Below are positions 42,043 to 51,456 of a stretch of DNA of 64,000 nt, one piece after another. Numbering within the stretch: position 1 is the first letter of the stretch; every line of letters begins with the position of its first letter. The stretch lies in assembly GCA_019744815.1 (NCBI GenBank), contig JAIEUA010000003.1, positions 186,001-250,000 of the forward strand, in the 5' to 3' direction. Origin of the DNA: Phycisphaerales bacterium (GTDB lineage: Bacteria > Planctomycetota > Phycisphaerae > Phycisphaerales > UBA1924). The position numbers were made by a program, and so were the translations under genes. Under the pieces are notes generated by a model that searched no databases, was not told where the DNA came from, and saw nothing but the letters and a program-made list of their open reading frames with translations.

Positions 42043-43176
42043 ATGGCCGCCGCCCGTTCCACACGATCCAGCACCGCACCCGCCCGCGTCGTCGTCAAGA
42101 TCGGCAGCGCGGTCCTCGCCGAGAGTGGGGGGCTTTCCCTCGAAGCCGTCCGCAGGATTGCCGATGACATCGCCGCTCTTCGCTCCCGCGGCACCTCCGT
42201 CGTCGTCGTCTCCTCCGGCGCCATCGCCTCGGGCTTTCGCGCGCTGGGTCTTGCCCGCCCTCCCAAGCTCATCCGCGAGAAGCAGGCCGCCGCCGCCATC
42301 GGCCAGCAGCGGCTCATGGCCGCGTACGCCGCTGCCTTCGAACCGCACGCCACCGTGGTGGGCCAGGTCCTGCTCACCGCGGAGGACTTTGACCACCGCC
42401 TCCGTTTCCTCAACGCGCGGCACACGCTCGAGACACTCCTCGATCACGCCGCCGTCCCCATCATCAACGAGAACGACAGCGTTTCTTTCGCCGAGATCAA
42501 ACTCGGCGACAACGACCGCCTCGCCGCTCTCACGGCCGCCATGCTCCGAGCCGATCTGCTCGTCATGCTCAGCACCGCCCCCGGCCTGTGGGCCAGCGGC
42601 ACGCGTTCGGTCATCCCTCTGGTCGAGAACGTCGAAGACGCTCGCCGCCACGTCCGTCCGACGAAGTCCGGCGTCGGTACTGGAGGCATGACCACGAAGC
42701 TGGACGCTGCCGCTCTCGTCACCGGCCTTGGCATTCCTTGCGTCGTCGCTCCCGGGAACGCGCCCAACGTTCTCGCTCGGATCGTCTCGGGCGAGTCGCT
42801 GGGCACGCGCTTCGCCGCCCGCCCCTCGCGCCTCAGCTCGCGCCGCCGCTGGATCGGCTTCACCGTCCGCTCCCGCGGCACGCTGCACATCGACGCCGGC
42901 GCCGCACGCGCCGTCCGGGACCGTGGCGCCAGCCTACTGCCCTCCGGCATTCTCGCGGTCGAGGGCGATTTCGAGGCCGGCAGCGTCGTTGACATCCTGT
43001 GCGACAAGGCCCCCGTCGCCCGCGGCCTCTCCGCGTACAGCTCCGACGAGGTTTCCCGCATCAAGGGCCGTCGTGCCAGCACCATCGCCGCGGTGCTCGG
43101 GTACTCCCACTGCGACGAGGTGGTCCATCGCGACGATCTGCTGGTCACCGCCCAAACGCCGGAGGCCAAGTCATGA
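42043..43176 (+). CDS. proB: Glutamate 5-kinase
   Basis: First step of proline synthesis. The 377-residue protein has the amino-acid kinase domain (VVVKIGSAVLAE, VVVVSSGAIASG, INENDSVS, GVGTGGMTTKLDAA) followed by a C-terminal PUA domain (about 285-365, with GAARAVRDRGASLLPSGI), the long form of ProB. A 15-residue Ala/Arg-rich N-terminus precedes the first strand. Its TGA overlaps the ATG of proA by four bases. Confidence 0.95.
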   Translation: MAAARSTRSSTAPARVVVKIGSAVLAESGGLSLEAVRRIADDIAALRSRGTSVVVVSSGAIASGFRALGLARPPKLIREKQAAAAIGQQRLMAAYAAAFEPHATVVGQVLLTAEDFDHRLRFLNARHTLETLLDHAAVPIINENDSVSFAEIKLGDNDRLAALTAAMLRADLLVMLSTAPGLWASGTRSVIPLVENVEDARRHVRPTKSGVGTGGMTTKLDAAALVTGLGIPCVVAPGNAPNVLARIVSGESLGTRFAARPSRLSSRRRWIGFTVRSRGTLHIDAGAARAVRDRGASLLPSGILAVEGDFEAGSVVDILCDKAPVARGLSAYSSDEVSRIKGRRASTIAAVLGYSHCDEVVHRDDLLVTAQTPEAKS

Positions 43177-44417
43177 ACAACATTGAATCTCTGGCCCGAT
43201 CCGCTCGCGAGGCATCCAGAGCGCTCGCGGCCCTTCCCACCCATGCCAAGAACAGCGTGCTGAACGCCTTCGCCGACGCGATCGATCAGTCGGCACCCGC
43301 GCTGCTGGAAGCCAACGCTCAGGACCTCGCCGCCGCTCAGGCCGCTGGGCTCCCCGCCGCCAAGCTTCAGCGTCTCACGCTCACGTCATCCTCTCTCGGC
43401 CGCCTCGCCGAGGGGCTTCGGCAAGTCGCACGCCTCCCCGATCCTGTGGGGCTTGTCACCTCCGAACGAAGTGTCCCTTCCGGCCTTGCGGTTCGCCGCG
43501 TTCGTGTTCCCCTCGGCGTCATCTGCATGATCTACGAGGCCCGCCCCGGAGTCACCGCCGACGCGTTTGCCCTCTGCCTCAAAAGCGGCAACGCGTGCCT
43601 TCTCAAAGGTGGACGAGAAGCCTTTCGGTCCAACGCCGCGATCGCCTCCATCGCGCGCCGGGTGCTGGAGCAACACCACGTTCCGTCGGCCGCGATCACC
43701 CTGCTCGATGCCTCGGACCGTGAAGAGCTCCGCCAGTTGTTGCAGCTCGACTCCCTCATCGACCTCGTCATCCCCCGGGGCGGTGAGGACCTGATCCGTT
43801 TCGTGGCACAGCACTCCCGCATCCCCACGATCCAGCACTTCAAGGGCGTCTGCCACATCTTTGTTGATTCCACCGCCGATCTGGATCGGGCCGTGCACGT
43901 CTGCGTTACCGCCAAGACCAGCGCTCCGGCCACGTGCAATGCCGCCGAGTGCTTGCTTGTCCATCGCGAGATCGCCGGGGCGTTTCTGCCACGCCTCGCC
44001 AACGGGCTCGCTGCCGCGGGCGTGGAAGTCCGGGCTGATCCCACCGCCCGGGCCGTCGTGCCCGCGTGGAAGCCCGTTTCCGAGGACGACTTCGGCCGCG
44101 AGTTTCTTGACACCATCCTCGCTCTGCGAGTCGTCGACGGCGTCGCGGCTGCCATCGATCACATCGCCCGCTACGGCTCCCGGCACACCGAAGCGATCCT
44201 CTCTGCCAGCCCCGCTTCCATCGCCGCCTTCCGCGCCGGCGTCGACGCCTCCTGCGTTGCGGTGAACGCCAGCACCCGCTTCAACGACGGCTTCCAGCTC
44301 GGCCTCGGGGCCGAGATCGGCATCAGCACCACCAAGCTCCACGCCTACGGGCCGATGGGACTTGAAGAACTCACCACCCAACGCTTCGAGATCGACGGCC
44401 AGTACCAGACCCGCTAG
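43173..44417 (+). CDS. proA: Glutamate-5-semialdehyde dehydrogenase (gamma-glutamyl phosphate reductase)
   Basis: Reduces glutamyl 5-phosphate to the semialdehyde. The 414 residues show the family landmarks VPLGVICMIYEARPGVTADA, LKSGNACLLKGGREA, LIDLVIPRGGEDLIRF, the catalytic Cys near TSAPATCNAAECLLVH, and NASTRFNDGFQLGLGAEIGI. Length is typical. The ATG at 43173 overlaps the proB stop; a GGAGG ribosome site lies inside the end of proB. Confidence 0.96.
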   Translation: MNNIESLARSAREASRALAALPTHAKNSVLNAFADAIDQSAPALLEANAQDLAAAQAAGLPAAKLQRLTLTSSSLGRLAEGLRQVARLPDPVGLVTSERSVPSGLAVRRVRVPLGVICMIYEARPGVTADAFALCLKSGNACLLKGGREAFRSNAAIASIARRVLEQHHVPSAAITLLDASDREELRQLLQLDSLIDLVIPRGGEDLIRFVAQHSRIPTIQHFKGVCHIFVDSTADLDRAVHVCVTAKTSAPATCNAAECLLVHREIAGAFLPRLANGLAAAGVEVRADPTARAVVPAWKPVSEDDFGREFLDTILALRVVDGVAAAIDHIARYGSRHTEAILSASPASIAAFRAGVDASCVAVNASTRFNDGFQLGLGAEIGISTTKLHAYGPMGLEELTTQRFEIDGQYQTR

Positions 44418-44685
44418 CCCGTCCGTCCGGCCCCGCGACCGAGGTGAAAAAGACGCCCCGGATCCCCGGGAAAAATTCAAGAAAATCCCAGCAAATTAGG
44501 CCTCGGGAATGTCCGCTCGCGGGCGACATTTCAACCTGTTTCGACTATGATTGCCGACTCGCGGGGGACGCGATTCTCGACCCGATTGGAAGGACTCCAG
44601 CCGGTCGATTTGTGGCGCCCCTCGTGGCGTGTGACGGCCGCACCGAAGCCCTGTCACTCGCTGGTTCTTGCCCCCGGAGCGATGG

Positions 44686-47490
44686 ATGCCTGACGATCTC
44701 AACGTGATGCGCACACCCGATGGCGAACCTTCCGGTTCCGGTGGTCATAGCGCCGACATCCCCGGCGCCGGCACTCCGGGCGGGCGCGTGCTCGAGCTCG
44801 ATATTCAGCGCGAACTCCAGGACTCCTATCTCACTTACGCCATGAGCACGATCATGGACCGGGCCCTGCCCGACGTCCGTGACGGCCTTAAGCCCTCGCA
44901 GCGACGCATCCTCGTCGCGATGAACGATCTCAAGCTCCGCCCCGGCAAGAAGCACCTCAAGTGCGCCAAGATCGCCGGCAACACGTCGGGCGATTACCAC
45001 CCGCACGGCGAAGCGGTCGTCTATCCCACCCTTGTCGGCATGGCCCAGCGTTGGCGGATGCGTGTTCCGCTGATCGACCCCCAGGGCAACTTCGGCTCGA
45101 TCAACGGCGACCCGCCGGCGGCGATGCGTTACACCGAAGCCCGCATGACCCACGCCGCGGTGGACATGCTCGCCGATCTCGAGTTCGAGACCGTCGACTT
45201 CCAGCCCAACTACGACGACCGCTTGATGGAACCGATGATCCTGCCCGGCAAGTTCCCCAACTTGCTGATCAACGGCGGCATCGGCATCGCCGTCGGCATG
45301 GCCACCAGCCTCCCGCCGCAGAACCCGACGGAGGTCTTCGACTCCATCATCCGCACCATCGAGAACCCGTCGATCGGCCTGATGGAACTCATGCAGGATG
45401 TCGTCGACGCCAACGGCAACGTGATTCGCCGCGGCATCAAGGGGCCCGATTTCCCGACCGGCGGCACGATCCTGGGCCGTCGCGGCATCCTCGAGGCGTA
45501 CGCGACCGGTCGCGGGCGCATCACCGTCCGCGGCAGCGTCAAGATCGAACCCCTCGGCGGCGTCAAGAAGGGCAAGGCCGCCGAAGCCGCGGCCAATGGC
45601 GAGGCAGTGGAAGGCTCCAAGTCCGACCGTTACCAGCTCGTCATCAGCGAGATCCCGTACAACTCGTCGCAAGAGCTCCTGCTCAAGAAGATCGTCGAGG
45701 CCGTCGAGGAGGACAAGATCCCCGATGTTTCTGACGTTCGCGACGAGTCGGGCCGTGAAGCCGCGACGCGCATCGTGATCGAGCTCAAGCGCGGCGCCGA
45801 TCCACGCGTGGTCGAGAAGCAGCTCTACGAGTTCACGAGCCTGCAGGACACCTTCAGCATCATGAACATCGCGCTGGTGAATCGCCAGCCGCGGACGCTT
45901 TCGCTGAAGGAGCTGATCGACCTTTACATCGCGCACCGCAAGGATGTCATCCGTCGGCGCACGATGTACCTGCTGCGTCACGCCAAGCAGAAGGCGCACG
46001 AGTTGGAAGGTCTTGTATACGCGGTCTGCGATATCGACGAGGTGATCAAGATCATCCGCGGCAGCCGCACCCGGGAAGAGGCCATCCAGAAGCTAATGGA
46101 CCGGCGTTTCCAGATTCCGGCGAGCCATCCGTACGCCCCGAAGTTGCCCGCGCGGCTGATGAAGATGATCAAGGCCGCGGAGCCCGCCGGCGGCATCGCG
46201 CTCAGCCGCAAGCAGGCCGAAGCCATCGGCGCCTTGAGACTCATCCAGCTCGTTGGCCTCGAGATCGAGCGTCTCGTCAGCGACTACAACGAGCTCGTCA
46301 AGCAGATCGAGGAGTACGAGTCGATCCTCGCCAGCGACGCCAAGGTGCTGGGCATCGTCAAGGACGACACGCTCGAGATGCGGGCCCGCTGGGCGTCGGC
46401 CAAGAACAACGAGCGTCTCACCCAGATCGACGACACCGAGGTGGACATCACCATCGCGGAACTGATCGCCAAGGAAGACGTCGCCGTCACCATCAGCCAC
46501 CAGGGCTACGTGAAGCGCGTGCCGCTGGATACCTACCGCACCCAGGGCCGCGGCGGCAAGGGCATCCGCGCCGGCGACGCCAAGGACGAGGACTTCATCG
46601 AGCACGTTTTCGTCGCCGGCACGCACGACGACCTGCTCTGCTTCACCAACACCGGGCGCATCTTCAAGATCAAGGTCTACGAGGTGCCGGAGATGAGCCG
46701 CACCAGCAAGGGCCGCGCGATCATCAACCTGCTCGAGCTCAAGCCCGGCGAGAAGACCTGCGCGTACCTCGCCATCAAGAACTTCGAGGAAGGCAGCAAC
46801 TTCCTCACCTTTGCCAGCCGCGGCGGCATCGTGAAGCGCACCGCGCTCAAGGACTACCGCAACGTCAACAAGGGCGGCATTATCGCGGTGGGCCTCAAGG
46901 ACGGCGACAGCCTGCTGGATGTGGTGATGACCGGCGGCCGTGATGACATCATGCTCATCACAGCCCAAGGCAACGCCATCCGCTTCGCGGAGGAAGACGC
47001 CCGCTTGATGGGCCGCTCCGCCGCGGGCGTGAAGGGCATCGAACTCGAGGAAGGCGACGAGGTCATCGGCGCGGTGCGTGTCGAGATGAAGCCCGACGCC
47101 GACGGCGACCCGGTCACCGTCGATCCCACGGTCAGCCTGCTCACCATCACCCAGAACGGCTACGGCAAGCGCACGCTGGTGGACGAGTACCGCGTCCAGC
47201 CCGAGACCGGCAAGGCCCGCTCCCAGTCCCGCGGCGGCAAGGGCCGCGCCGACATCAAGACCAGCGACCGCAACGGCCGCTCCGTCGCGGCCCTCAGCGT
47301 CCGCGACACGGATGACGTTGTTGTGGTCAGCAAGGGCGGCCAGCTGGTCCGCGTGAAGGCCGGTGAGATCAGCCAGATCGGCCGCGGCACGCAGGGCGTT
47401 CGCGTCGTCAGTCTGCACGACGGTGACCAGGTCATCGCCGCCGCCCGTATCGATGAAGCCGCGGGCGGCGAAGACGCTCCGGCGGCGTAG
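44686..47490 (+). CDS. gyrA: DNA gyrase subunit A
   Basis: The breakage-reunion subunit of gyrase, 934 residues. The catalytic tyrosine is Y149 (AAMRYTEAR) and the C-terminal beta-pinwheel contains the GyrA box QGRGGKG at about 618-624, which separates it from ParC. Compared with E. coli, an insert of roughly 25 residues (about 290-315, KKGKAAEAAANGEAVEGSKS) interrupts the core. In the quinolone-resistance region the usual HPHGDSAVYD reads HPHGEAVVYP (H105-P114): positions equal to E. coli Asp82, Ser83 and Asp87 are Glu, Ala and Pro. Start at 44686 is set by GGAG six bases upstream. gyrB is not adjacent. The 268-bp upstream region contains TATGAT at 44546 but no convincing -35 box. Confidence 0.95.
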   Translation: MPDDLNVMRTPDGEPSGSGGHSADIPGAGTPGGRVLELDIQRELQDSYLTYAMSTIMDRALPDVRDGLKPSQRRILVAMNDLKLRPGKKHLKCAKIAGNTSGDYHPHGEAVVYPTLVGMAQRWRMRVPLIDPQGNFGSINGDPPAAMRYTEARMTHAAVDMLADLEFETVDFQPNYDDRLMEPMILPGKFPNLLINGGIGIAVGMATSLPPQNPTEVFDSIIRTIENPSIGLMELMQDVVDANGNVIRRGIKGPDFPTGGTILGRRGILEAYATGRGRITVRGSVKIEPLGGVKKGKAAEAAANGEAVEGSKSDRYQLVISEIPYNSSQELLLKKIVEAVEEDKIPDVSDVRDESGREAATRIVIELKRGADPRVVEKQLYEFTSLQDTFSIMNIALVNRQPRTLSLKELIDLYIAHRKDVIRRRTMYLLRHAKQKAHELEGLVYAVCDIDEVIKIIRGSRTREEAIQKLMDRRFQIPASHPYAPKLPARLMKMIKAAEPAGGIALSRKQAEAIGALRLIQLVGLEIERLVSDYNELVKQIEEYESILASDAKVLGIVKDDTLEMRARWASAKNNERLTQIDDTEVDITIAELIAKEDVAVTISHQGYVKRVPLDTYRTQGRGGKGIRAGDAKDEDFIEHVFVAGTHDDLLCFTNTGRIFKIKVYEVPEMSRTSKGRAIINLLELKPGEKTCAYLAIKNFEEGSNFLTFASRGGIVKRTALKDYRNVNKGGIIAVGLKDGDSLLDVVMTGGRDDIMLITAQGNAIRFAEEDARLMGRSAAGVKGIELEEGDEVIGAVRVEMKPDADGDPVTVDPTVSLLTITQNGYGKRTLVDEYRVQPETGKARSQSRGGKGRADIKTSDRNGRSVAALSVRDTDDVVVVSKGGQLVRVKAGEISQIGRGTQGVRVVSLHDGDQVIAAARIDEAAGGEDAPAA

Positions 47491-47497
47491 TCACTCC

Positions 47498-47744
47498 GGA
47501 GAGAACGCGGAGTTGCGGAGGGAGCGGAGTTTCGCGGAGATCGGACGGGCTGAAGGCCTCGCACGGCTCGACCCATGAAGCGACTCCGGACGTTCTGCTT
47601 TCTCGCGAGGCCGCGCCTCGAAGCGACGAGTGGGGCCTGTCCCTTTCGTGATCTGCCATTTGCCATTTGCTGTTTGCTGTTTGTCTCCTCACACTCTCTA
47701 CTCTCCGCCTCCCTCCGCCAACTCCGCTTCTCCGCGTTCTCTCC
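47498..47744. repeat. Long imperfect inverted repeat after gyrA
   Basis: The 305-bp gap between gyrA and the STAS gene holds GGAGAGAACGCGGAG (47498-47512) and its exact complement CTCCGCGTTCTCTCC (47730-47744), continued inward by purine-rich TTGCGGAGGGAGCGGAG against CTCCGCCTCCCTCCGCC. Between them is a short-period stretch of TGCCATT and TGCTGTT units (47653-47685). The GAGAACGCGGAG core matches the element at 25974-26088. No gene is visible. Confidence 0.55.
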
Positions 47745-47795
47745 CTTCCCCTGCAGCGACTTGAGAGCGACGCACAAATCTGGTACTCTCTCCCC

Positions 47796-48152
47796 ATGTC
47801 CACGGAATGGTCCGATTCCATCGTCATCGCCGACCTGACCGACGAGCCGGCGCTCTCGGAGGAACTCTCCGCCATCGCCGACCGCCTCAGCGCCAAGGGC
47901 AACGCCACGCCCAGCGTGGTCCTCAACTTCGCGAATGTCACCTACGTCAACAGCAGCAACCTCGCCGGCCTGCTCAAGATCCGCAAGATCCTCACCGAAA
48001 AGGGCCGCGGCCTGCGGCTCTGCTCGCTCTCCGAGGACGTCCAGTCCGTCATGAGTGTGACCGGCCTCGACAAGGTCTTCCGCTTCGCCCCCGACCCCAT
48101 GATGGCCCTCGCCGGCCTCCAGATCGAAGACGAGAAGCGAACCAACGGCTGA
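47796..48152 (+). CDS. STAS-domain protein (anti-sigma-factor antagonist type)
   Basis: A 118-residue single STAS domain. The pattern NVTYVNSSNLAGLLKIRKIL (residues about 46-65) corresponds to the phosphorylation loop of SpoIIAA/RsbV, normally with Asp-Ser-Ser; here the Asp is Asn and the Ser is kept. Such proteins bind anti-sigma kinases, but no RsbW/SpoIIAB-like gene is near. The start at 47796 matches the family start. It is followed after 136 bp by an ABC ATPase gene, preceded by a copy of the 38761 repeat. Confidence 0.82.
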   Translation: MSTEWSDSIVIADLTDEPALSEELSAIADRLSAKGNATPSVVLNFANVTYVNSSNLAGLLKIRKILTEKGRGLRLCSLSEDVQSVMSVTGLDKVFRFAPDPMMALAGLQIEDEKRTNG

Positions 48153-48170
48153 CGCACGCCGAAGCGATTC

Positions 48171-48220
48171 CGGGTGCCACTGGTTGGCCGCTCTGGGCCA
48201 GCCGGTGCGAACGCGTCCTG
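48171..48220. repeat. Single copy of the 38761-type palindromic repeat
   Basis: A hairpin-forming element, CACTGGTTGGC pairing imperfectly with GCCAGCCGGTG (48178-48207), that matches 38761-38810 at 41 of 50 positions. It lies between the STAS and ABC ATPase genes. Confidence 0.6.
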
Positions 48221-48288
48221 AGCACGCCGCGTATCACGTCCCGCAACCGCCCCTGATTCAACGGGTACGCTCCAAGTTCCGCTTCCCA

Positions 48289-49077
48289 ATGCCCACCGAC
48301 GCCGCCATCTACGCCTCCGCTCCCTCGCCCGCCGCGTCGGGCGCGTCCGACTCCGTCGCCGAGCTCCGCGACCTCAAGAAAACCTACTACAAGCCCGACG
48401 GCTCGATCATGGTCGAGGCCCTTCGCGGCATCAACCTCACGATCAAGCGCGGCGAGTACATCGCCATCATGGGCGCCTCGGGTTCCGGCAAGTCCACCCT
48501 CATGAACATCCTCGGCTGCCTCGACCGTCCCACCGAGGGCGTTTACATGCTCGCCGGGCGCGACGTCGTGAGTATGGACGACGAGGAACTCTCGCTCTTC
48601 CGAGGCCGCACCATCGGGTTCATCTTCCAGGCTTTCAACCTCATCCCCCAGCTCACAGTCGAGGCCAACGTCGAGGTCCCGCTCTTCTACCAGGGCGTGA
48701 AACCCTCCGAGCGAGCCAAGGCCTCTGAGTACGCCCTTGGCCTCGTCGGTCTCGGCGACCGCCTCGGGCACCGCCCCCGCGAACTCTCCGGCGGCCAGCA
48801 GCAGCGCGTCGCCATCGCGAGAGCCCTCGTCACCCGCCCGTCGATCCTGATGGCCGACGAACCCACCGGCAACCTCGACAGCAAGACCGGTCAGGCCATC
48901 CTCGCGACCTTCGAGGACCTGCACCGCCAAGGCATGACCATCATCATGGTGACGCACGACGACAGCATCGCCAAGCGCTGCCGCCGCGTGGTGCGACTGG
49001 CCGACGGCTTGGTGTGCGAGGACCGCCTGGTCGAACATGCTCACGAAGGAGAACCGTCGAGGCTATCCTTGCCGTAA
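48289..49077 (+). CDS. ABC transporter ATPase, LolD/MacB type
   Basis: A 262-residue ATP-binding subunit with Walker [10 protein letters not shown], the Q-loop [13 protein letters not shown], signature [15 protein letters not shown], Walker [14 protein letters not shown] and the H-loop VTHDD. The Q-loop and LNLIPQL pattern belong to the LolD/MacB/FtsE group, which moves lipoproteins or peptides or acts mechanically on the envelope. The permease gene is not adjacent. An N-terminal extension of about 35 Ala/Ser/Pro residues precedes the domain; starts further upstream overlap the repeat at 48171. Confidence 0.87.
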   Translation: MPTDAAIYASAPSPAASGASDSVAELRDLKKTYYKPDGSIMVEALRGINLTIKRGEYIAIMGASGSGKSTLMNILGCLDRPTEGVYMLAGRDVVSMDDEELSLFRGRTIGFIFQAFNLIPQLTVEANVEVPLFYQGVKPSERAKASEYALGLVGLGDRLGHRPRELSGGQQQRVAIARALVTRPSILMADEPTGNLDSKTGQAILATFEDLHRQGMTIIMVTHDDSIAKRCRRVVRLADGLVCEDRLVEHAHEGEPSRLSLP

Positions 49078-49161
49078 TGATTTCGACCCGTGCCACGACG
49101 AGGACTCGACACGACTCCGACGCCTGAGCCGGCAGGCAGCGGAGTCTCTATTCAGCAACCG

Positions 49162-49185
49162 ACCCGGCCCCGAGGCCGGGTTTTT
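49162..49185 (+). terminator. Rho-independent terminator or thrS leader hairpin
   Basis: A perfect 8-bp stem, ACCCGGCC (49162-49169) and GGCCGGGT (49174-49181), with loop CCGA and TTTTT to 49185. It lies 85 bp after the ATPase gene and 64 bp before the thrS start, so it ends the former or acts as an attenuator in the thrS leader. Confidence 0.85.
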
Positions 49186-49248
49186 CGTTGGCTTTGTTCC
49201 CCTGTCTTTCTTTGGCCCTTTGGCCATTCGCCCTTTGGACCTTTGCTC

Positions 49249-51456
49249 ATGCCCACCATCACTCTTCCCGACGGTTCCAAGAAGTCCTTTGACAAGCCCG
49301 TCAGCGGCAAGGACATCGCCGCGTCCATCGGCGCCGGCCTCGCCAAGGCCGCCCTCGGCGTCAAGATCGACGGCGAGCTCCGCGACCTCGCGACCGTCAT
49401 CGACCGCGACGCCAGCATCTCCATCGTCACCGAGCGCGACCGGCAGAAGGTGCTGGACAAGGACGGTCTCTACCTGATCCGCCACTCCGCCGCCCACGTG
49501 ATGGCCGAGGCGATCCAGGACGTGATCGGCAAAGAAGTCCAGATCGCCTACGGCCCGCCGACCGACACCGGGTTCTTCTACGACATGTACGTCCCCGAGG
49601 GCAAGAAGATCAGCAGCGATCACTTCGCGGCGATCAACAAGCGGATCGCCGAGATCATCGCGGAGAATCGGCCGATCACTCGGTACGAAGTCGCCACCAA
49701 CGACGGCCTGAGCAAACTCAAGGCCGAGGGCAATAAGTACAAGGTGGACAACGCCGAGCGAGCGCTCGGCATGCCCAGCAGCGTCTACAAAGGCGGCAAG
49801 CCTGCGTTTGCGGACGCTTCTGTCGCACGGCCGTCCGCGTCGCCGTCGTTGACCTTCTACGCCACCGGAAATCCCGGCCAGAACTGGGAAGACCTCTGCC
49901 GCGGCCCGCACGTTCCTTCCACCGGCCGCATCGGCGCCGCGTGCGTGTTGTCGCTCGCGTCGGCGTACTGGCATGGCGACGAGAACTCCGATCGCCTCAT
50001 CCGCGTCTACGGCACCGCCTTCCCGACCCAAGCCGAGCTCGACGAGTACCTGAAGCAAAAGGAAGAGGCCGCCAAGCGCGACCACCGCGTCATCGGCAAG
50101 CACCTCCGCCTGTTCCACATCGACGAGGACGTGGGCCAGGGTCTCATCCTCTGGACCCCGCGCGGCTCGATCGTCCGCAAGGAGCTGCAGAACTTCATCT
50201 CCGCCGAGCTGAAGAAGCAGGGCTACACCGAAGTCTTCACCCCGCACATCGGGCGGCTGGAGCTGTACAAGACCTCGGGCCACTTCCCGTATTACAAGGA
50301 CAGCCAGTTCGCTCCCATCGTCGAGCGTCAGGCGCTCGAGGAGCTCTGCAAGTCCGGCTGCTCCTGCGCCGAGATGATGAGCCGCGTGGACGGCGTCTCC
50401 GCGCGGCTCGCCGCGGGCATCAATGAGCGCACCAAGGCGACCACCATCGCCGCCGATCGCATCATGGCCGACGACAAGCTCGTCGACGGCTTCATGCTCA
50501 AGCCGATGAACTGCCCGCACCACGCGAAGATCTTCGGGAGTTCGCCGCACTCGTACCGCGACATGCCCGTGCGTCTCGCGGAGTTCGGCACCGTCTACCG
50601 CTGGGAGCAGTCGGGCGAGCTCAACGGCCTGACCCGCGTCCGCGGTTTCACTCAGGACGATGCGCACCTTTTCTGCACCGAGGACCAGGTCCCCGCGGAG
50701 ATCCAGGGCTGCTTGTCGCTGGTGAAGACCATCTTCAACGTGCTCGGCATGAAGGACTACCGCGTCCGCGTCGGCCTGCGCGACAAGGACTCGAACAAGT
50801 ACACCGGCAGCGCGGAGAGCTGGGACAAGGCCGAGGCCGCGTGCATCGCCGCGGCACAGTCGCTGGGCGTCACCTTCAGCCAGGAGCCGGGCGAGGCGGC
50901 GTTCTACGGGCCGAAGATCGACTTCGTGGTGAAGGACGTGATCGGCCGCGAGTGGCAGCTCGGCACCGTGCAGGTCGATTACCAGATGGGCAACCGCTTC
51001 GACCTCTCGTACATCGGCCCCGACAACAAGGCCCACCGCCCCGTCGTCATCCACCGCGCCCCGTTCGGCTCGATGGAGCGCTTCTGCGGCGTGCTCATCG
51101 AGCACTTCGCCGGCGCGTTCCCCACCTGGCTCAGCCCCGAGCAGGTCCGCATCCTGCCCATCTCCGACAAGACCCTCGACTACGGCCGCGAGGCCCTCGC
51201 CGCCCTGCAAGCGGTGGGGGTACGAGCCACGCTCGACGAGTCCAACGAGCGTGTGCAGGCCAAGATCAAGGTCGCGGCCGACGAGAAGATCCCCTACATG
51301 CTCATCGTCGGCCCGCGCGACGCGGAGAACAAGGCCGTGTCCGTCCGCGCCCGCGGCGTCGAGAAGGATCTGGGCGCGATGCCGCTGGCGAAGTTCGTGG
51401 CCGACATCCAGGCCGAGATCGCGAGCAAGAGCGCAGTGCTGGGTGTGAAGCCGTGA
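49249..51456 (+). CDS. thrS: Threonyl-tRNA synthetase
   Basis: Charges tRNA-Thr. The 735-residue protein has the TGS domain (1-65, MPTITLPDGSKKSF), the editing domain with HSAAHVMAEAIQ and LCRGPHVPSTGRIGA, the class-II catalytic core and the anticodon-binding domain at the end. The zinc ligands lie in MNCPHH, DDAHLFC and VIHRAPFGS. It is about 90 residues longer than E. coli ThrS, including an insert near 185-200 (KPAFADASVARPSAS). The start at 49249 begins the TGS domain; longer frames are spurious. Its last 25 codons (51382-51456, PLAKFVADIQAEIASKSAVL then GVKP) are repeated, diverged, after each of the next two genes. Confidence 0.96.
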   Translation: MPTITLPDGSKKSFDKPVSGKDIAASIGAGLAKAALGVKIDGELRDLATVIDRDASISIVTERDRQKVLDKDGLYLIRHSAAHVMAEAIQDVIGKEVQIAYGPPTDTGFFYDMYVPEGKKISSDHFAAINKRIAEIIAENRPITRYEVATNDGLSKLKAEGNKYKVDNAERALGMPSSVYKGGKPAFADASVARPSASPSLTFYATGNPGQNWEDLCRGPHVPSTGRIGAACVLSLASAYWHGDENSDRLIRVYGTAFPTQAELDEYLKQKEEAAKRDHRVIGKHLRLFHIDEDVGQGLILWTPRGSIVRKELQNFISAELKKQGYTEVFTPHIGRLELYKTSGHFPYYKDSQFAPIVERQALEELCKSGCSCAEMMSRVDGVSARLAAGINERTKATTIAADRIMADDKLVDGFMLKPMNCPHHAKIFGSSPHSYRDMPVRLAEFGTVYRWEQSGELNGLTRVRGFTQDDAHLFCTEDQVPAEIQGCLSLVKTIFNVLGMKDYRVRVGLRDKDSNKYTGSAESWDKAEAACIAAAQSLGVTFSQEPGEAAFYGPKIDFVVKDVIGREWQLGTVQVDYQMGNRFDLSYIGPDNKAHRPVVIHRAPFGSMERFCGVLIEHFAGAFPTWLSPEQVRILPISDKTLDYGREALAALQAVGVRATLDESNERVQAKIKVAADEKIPYMLIVGPRDAENKAVSVRARGVEKDLGAMPLAKFVADIQAEIASKSAVLGVKP

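Noticed and set aside
50841-51452. An N-terminally extended version of orphan gene 1 reaching into thrS
   Set aside because: The added part is thrS in another frame and Arg-rich; the protein-like composition starts after 51453.
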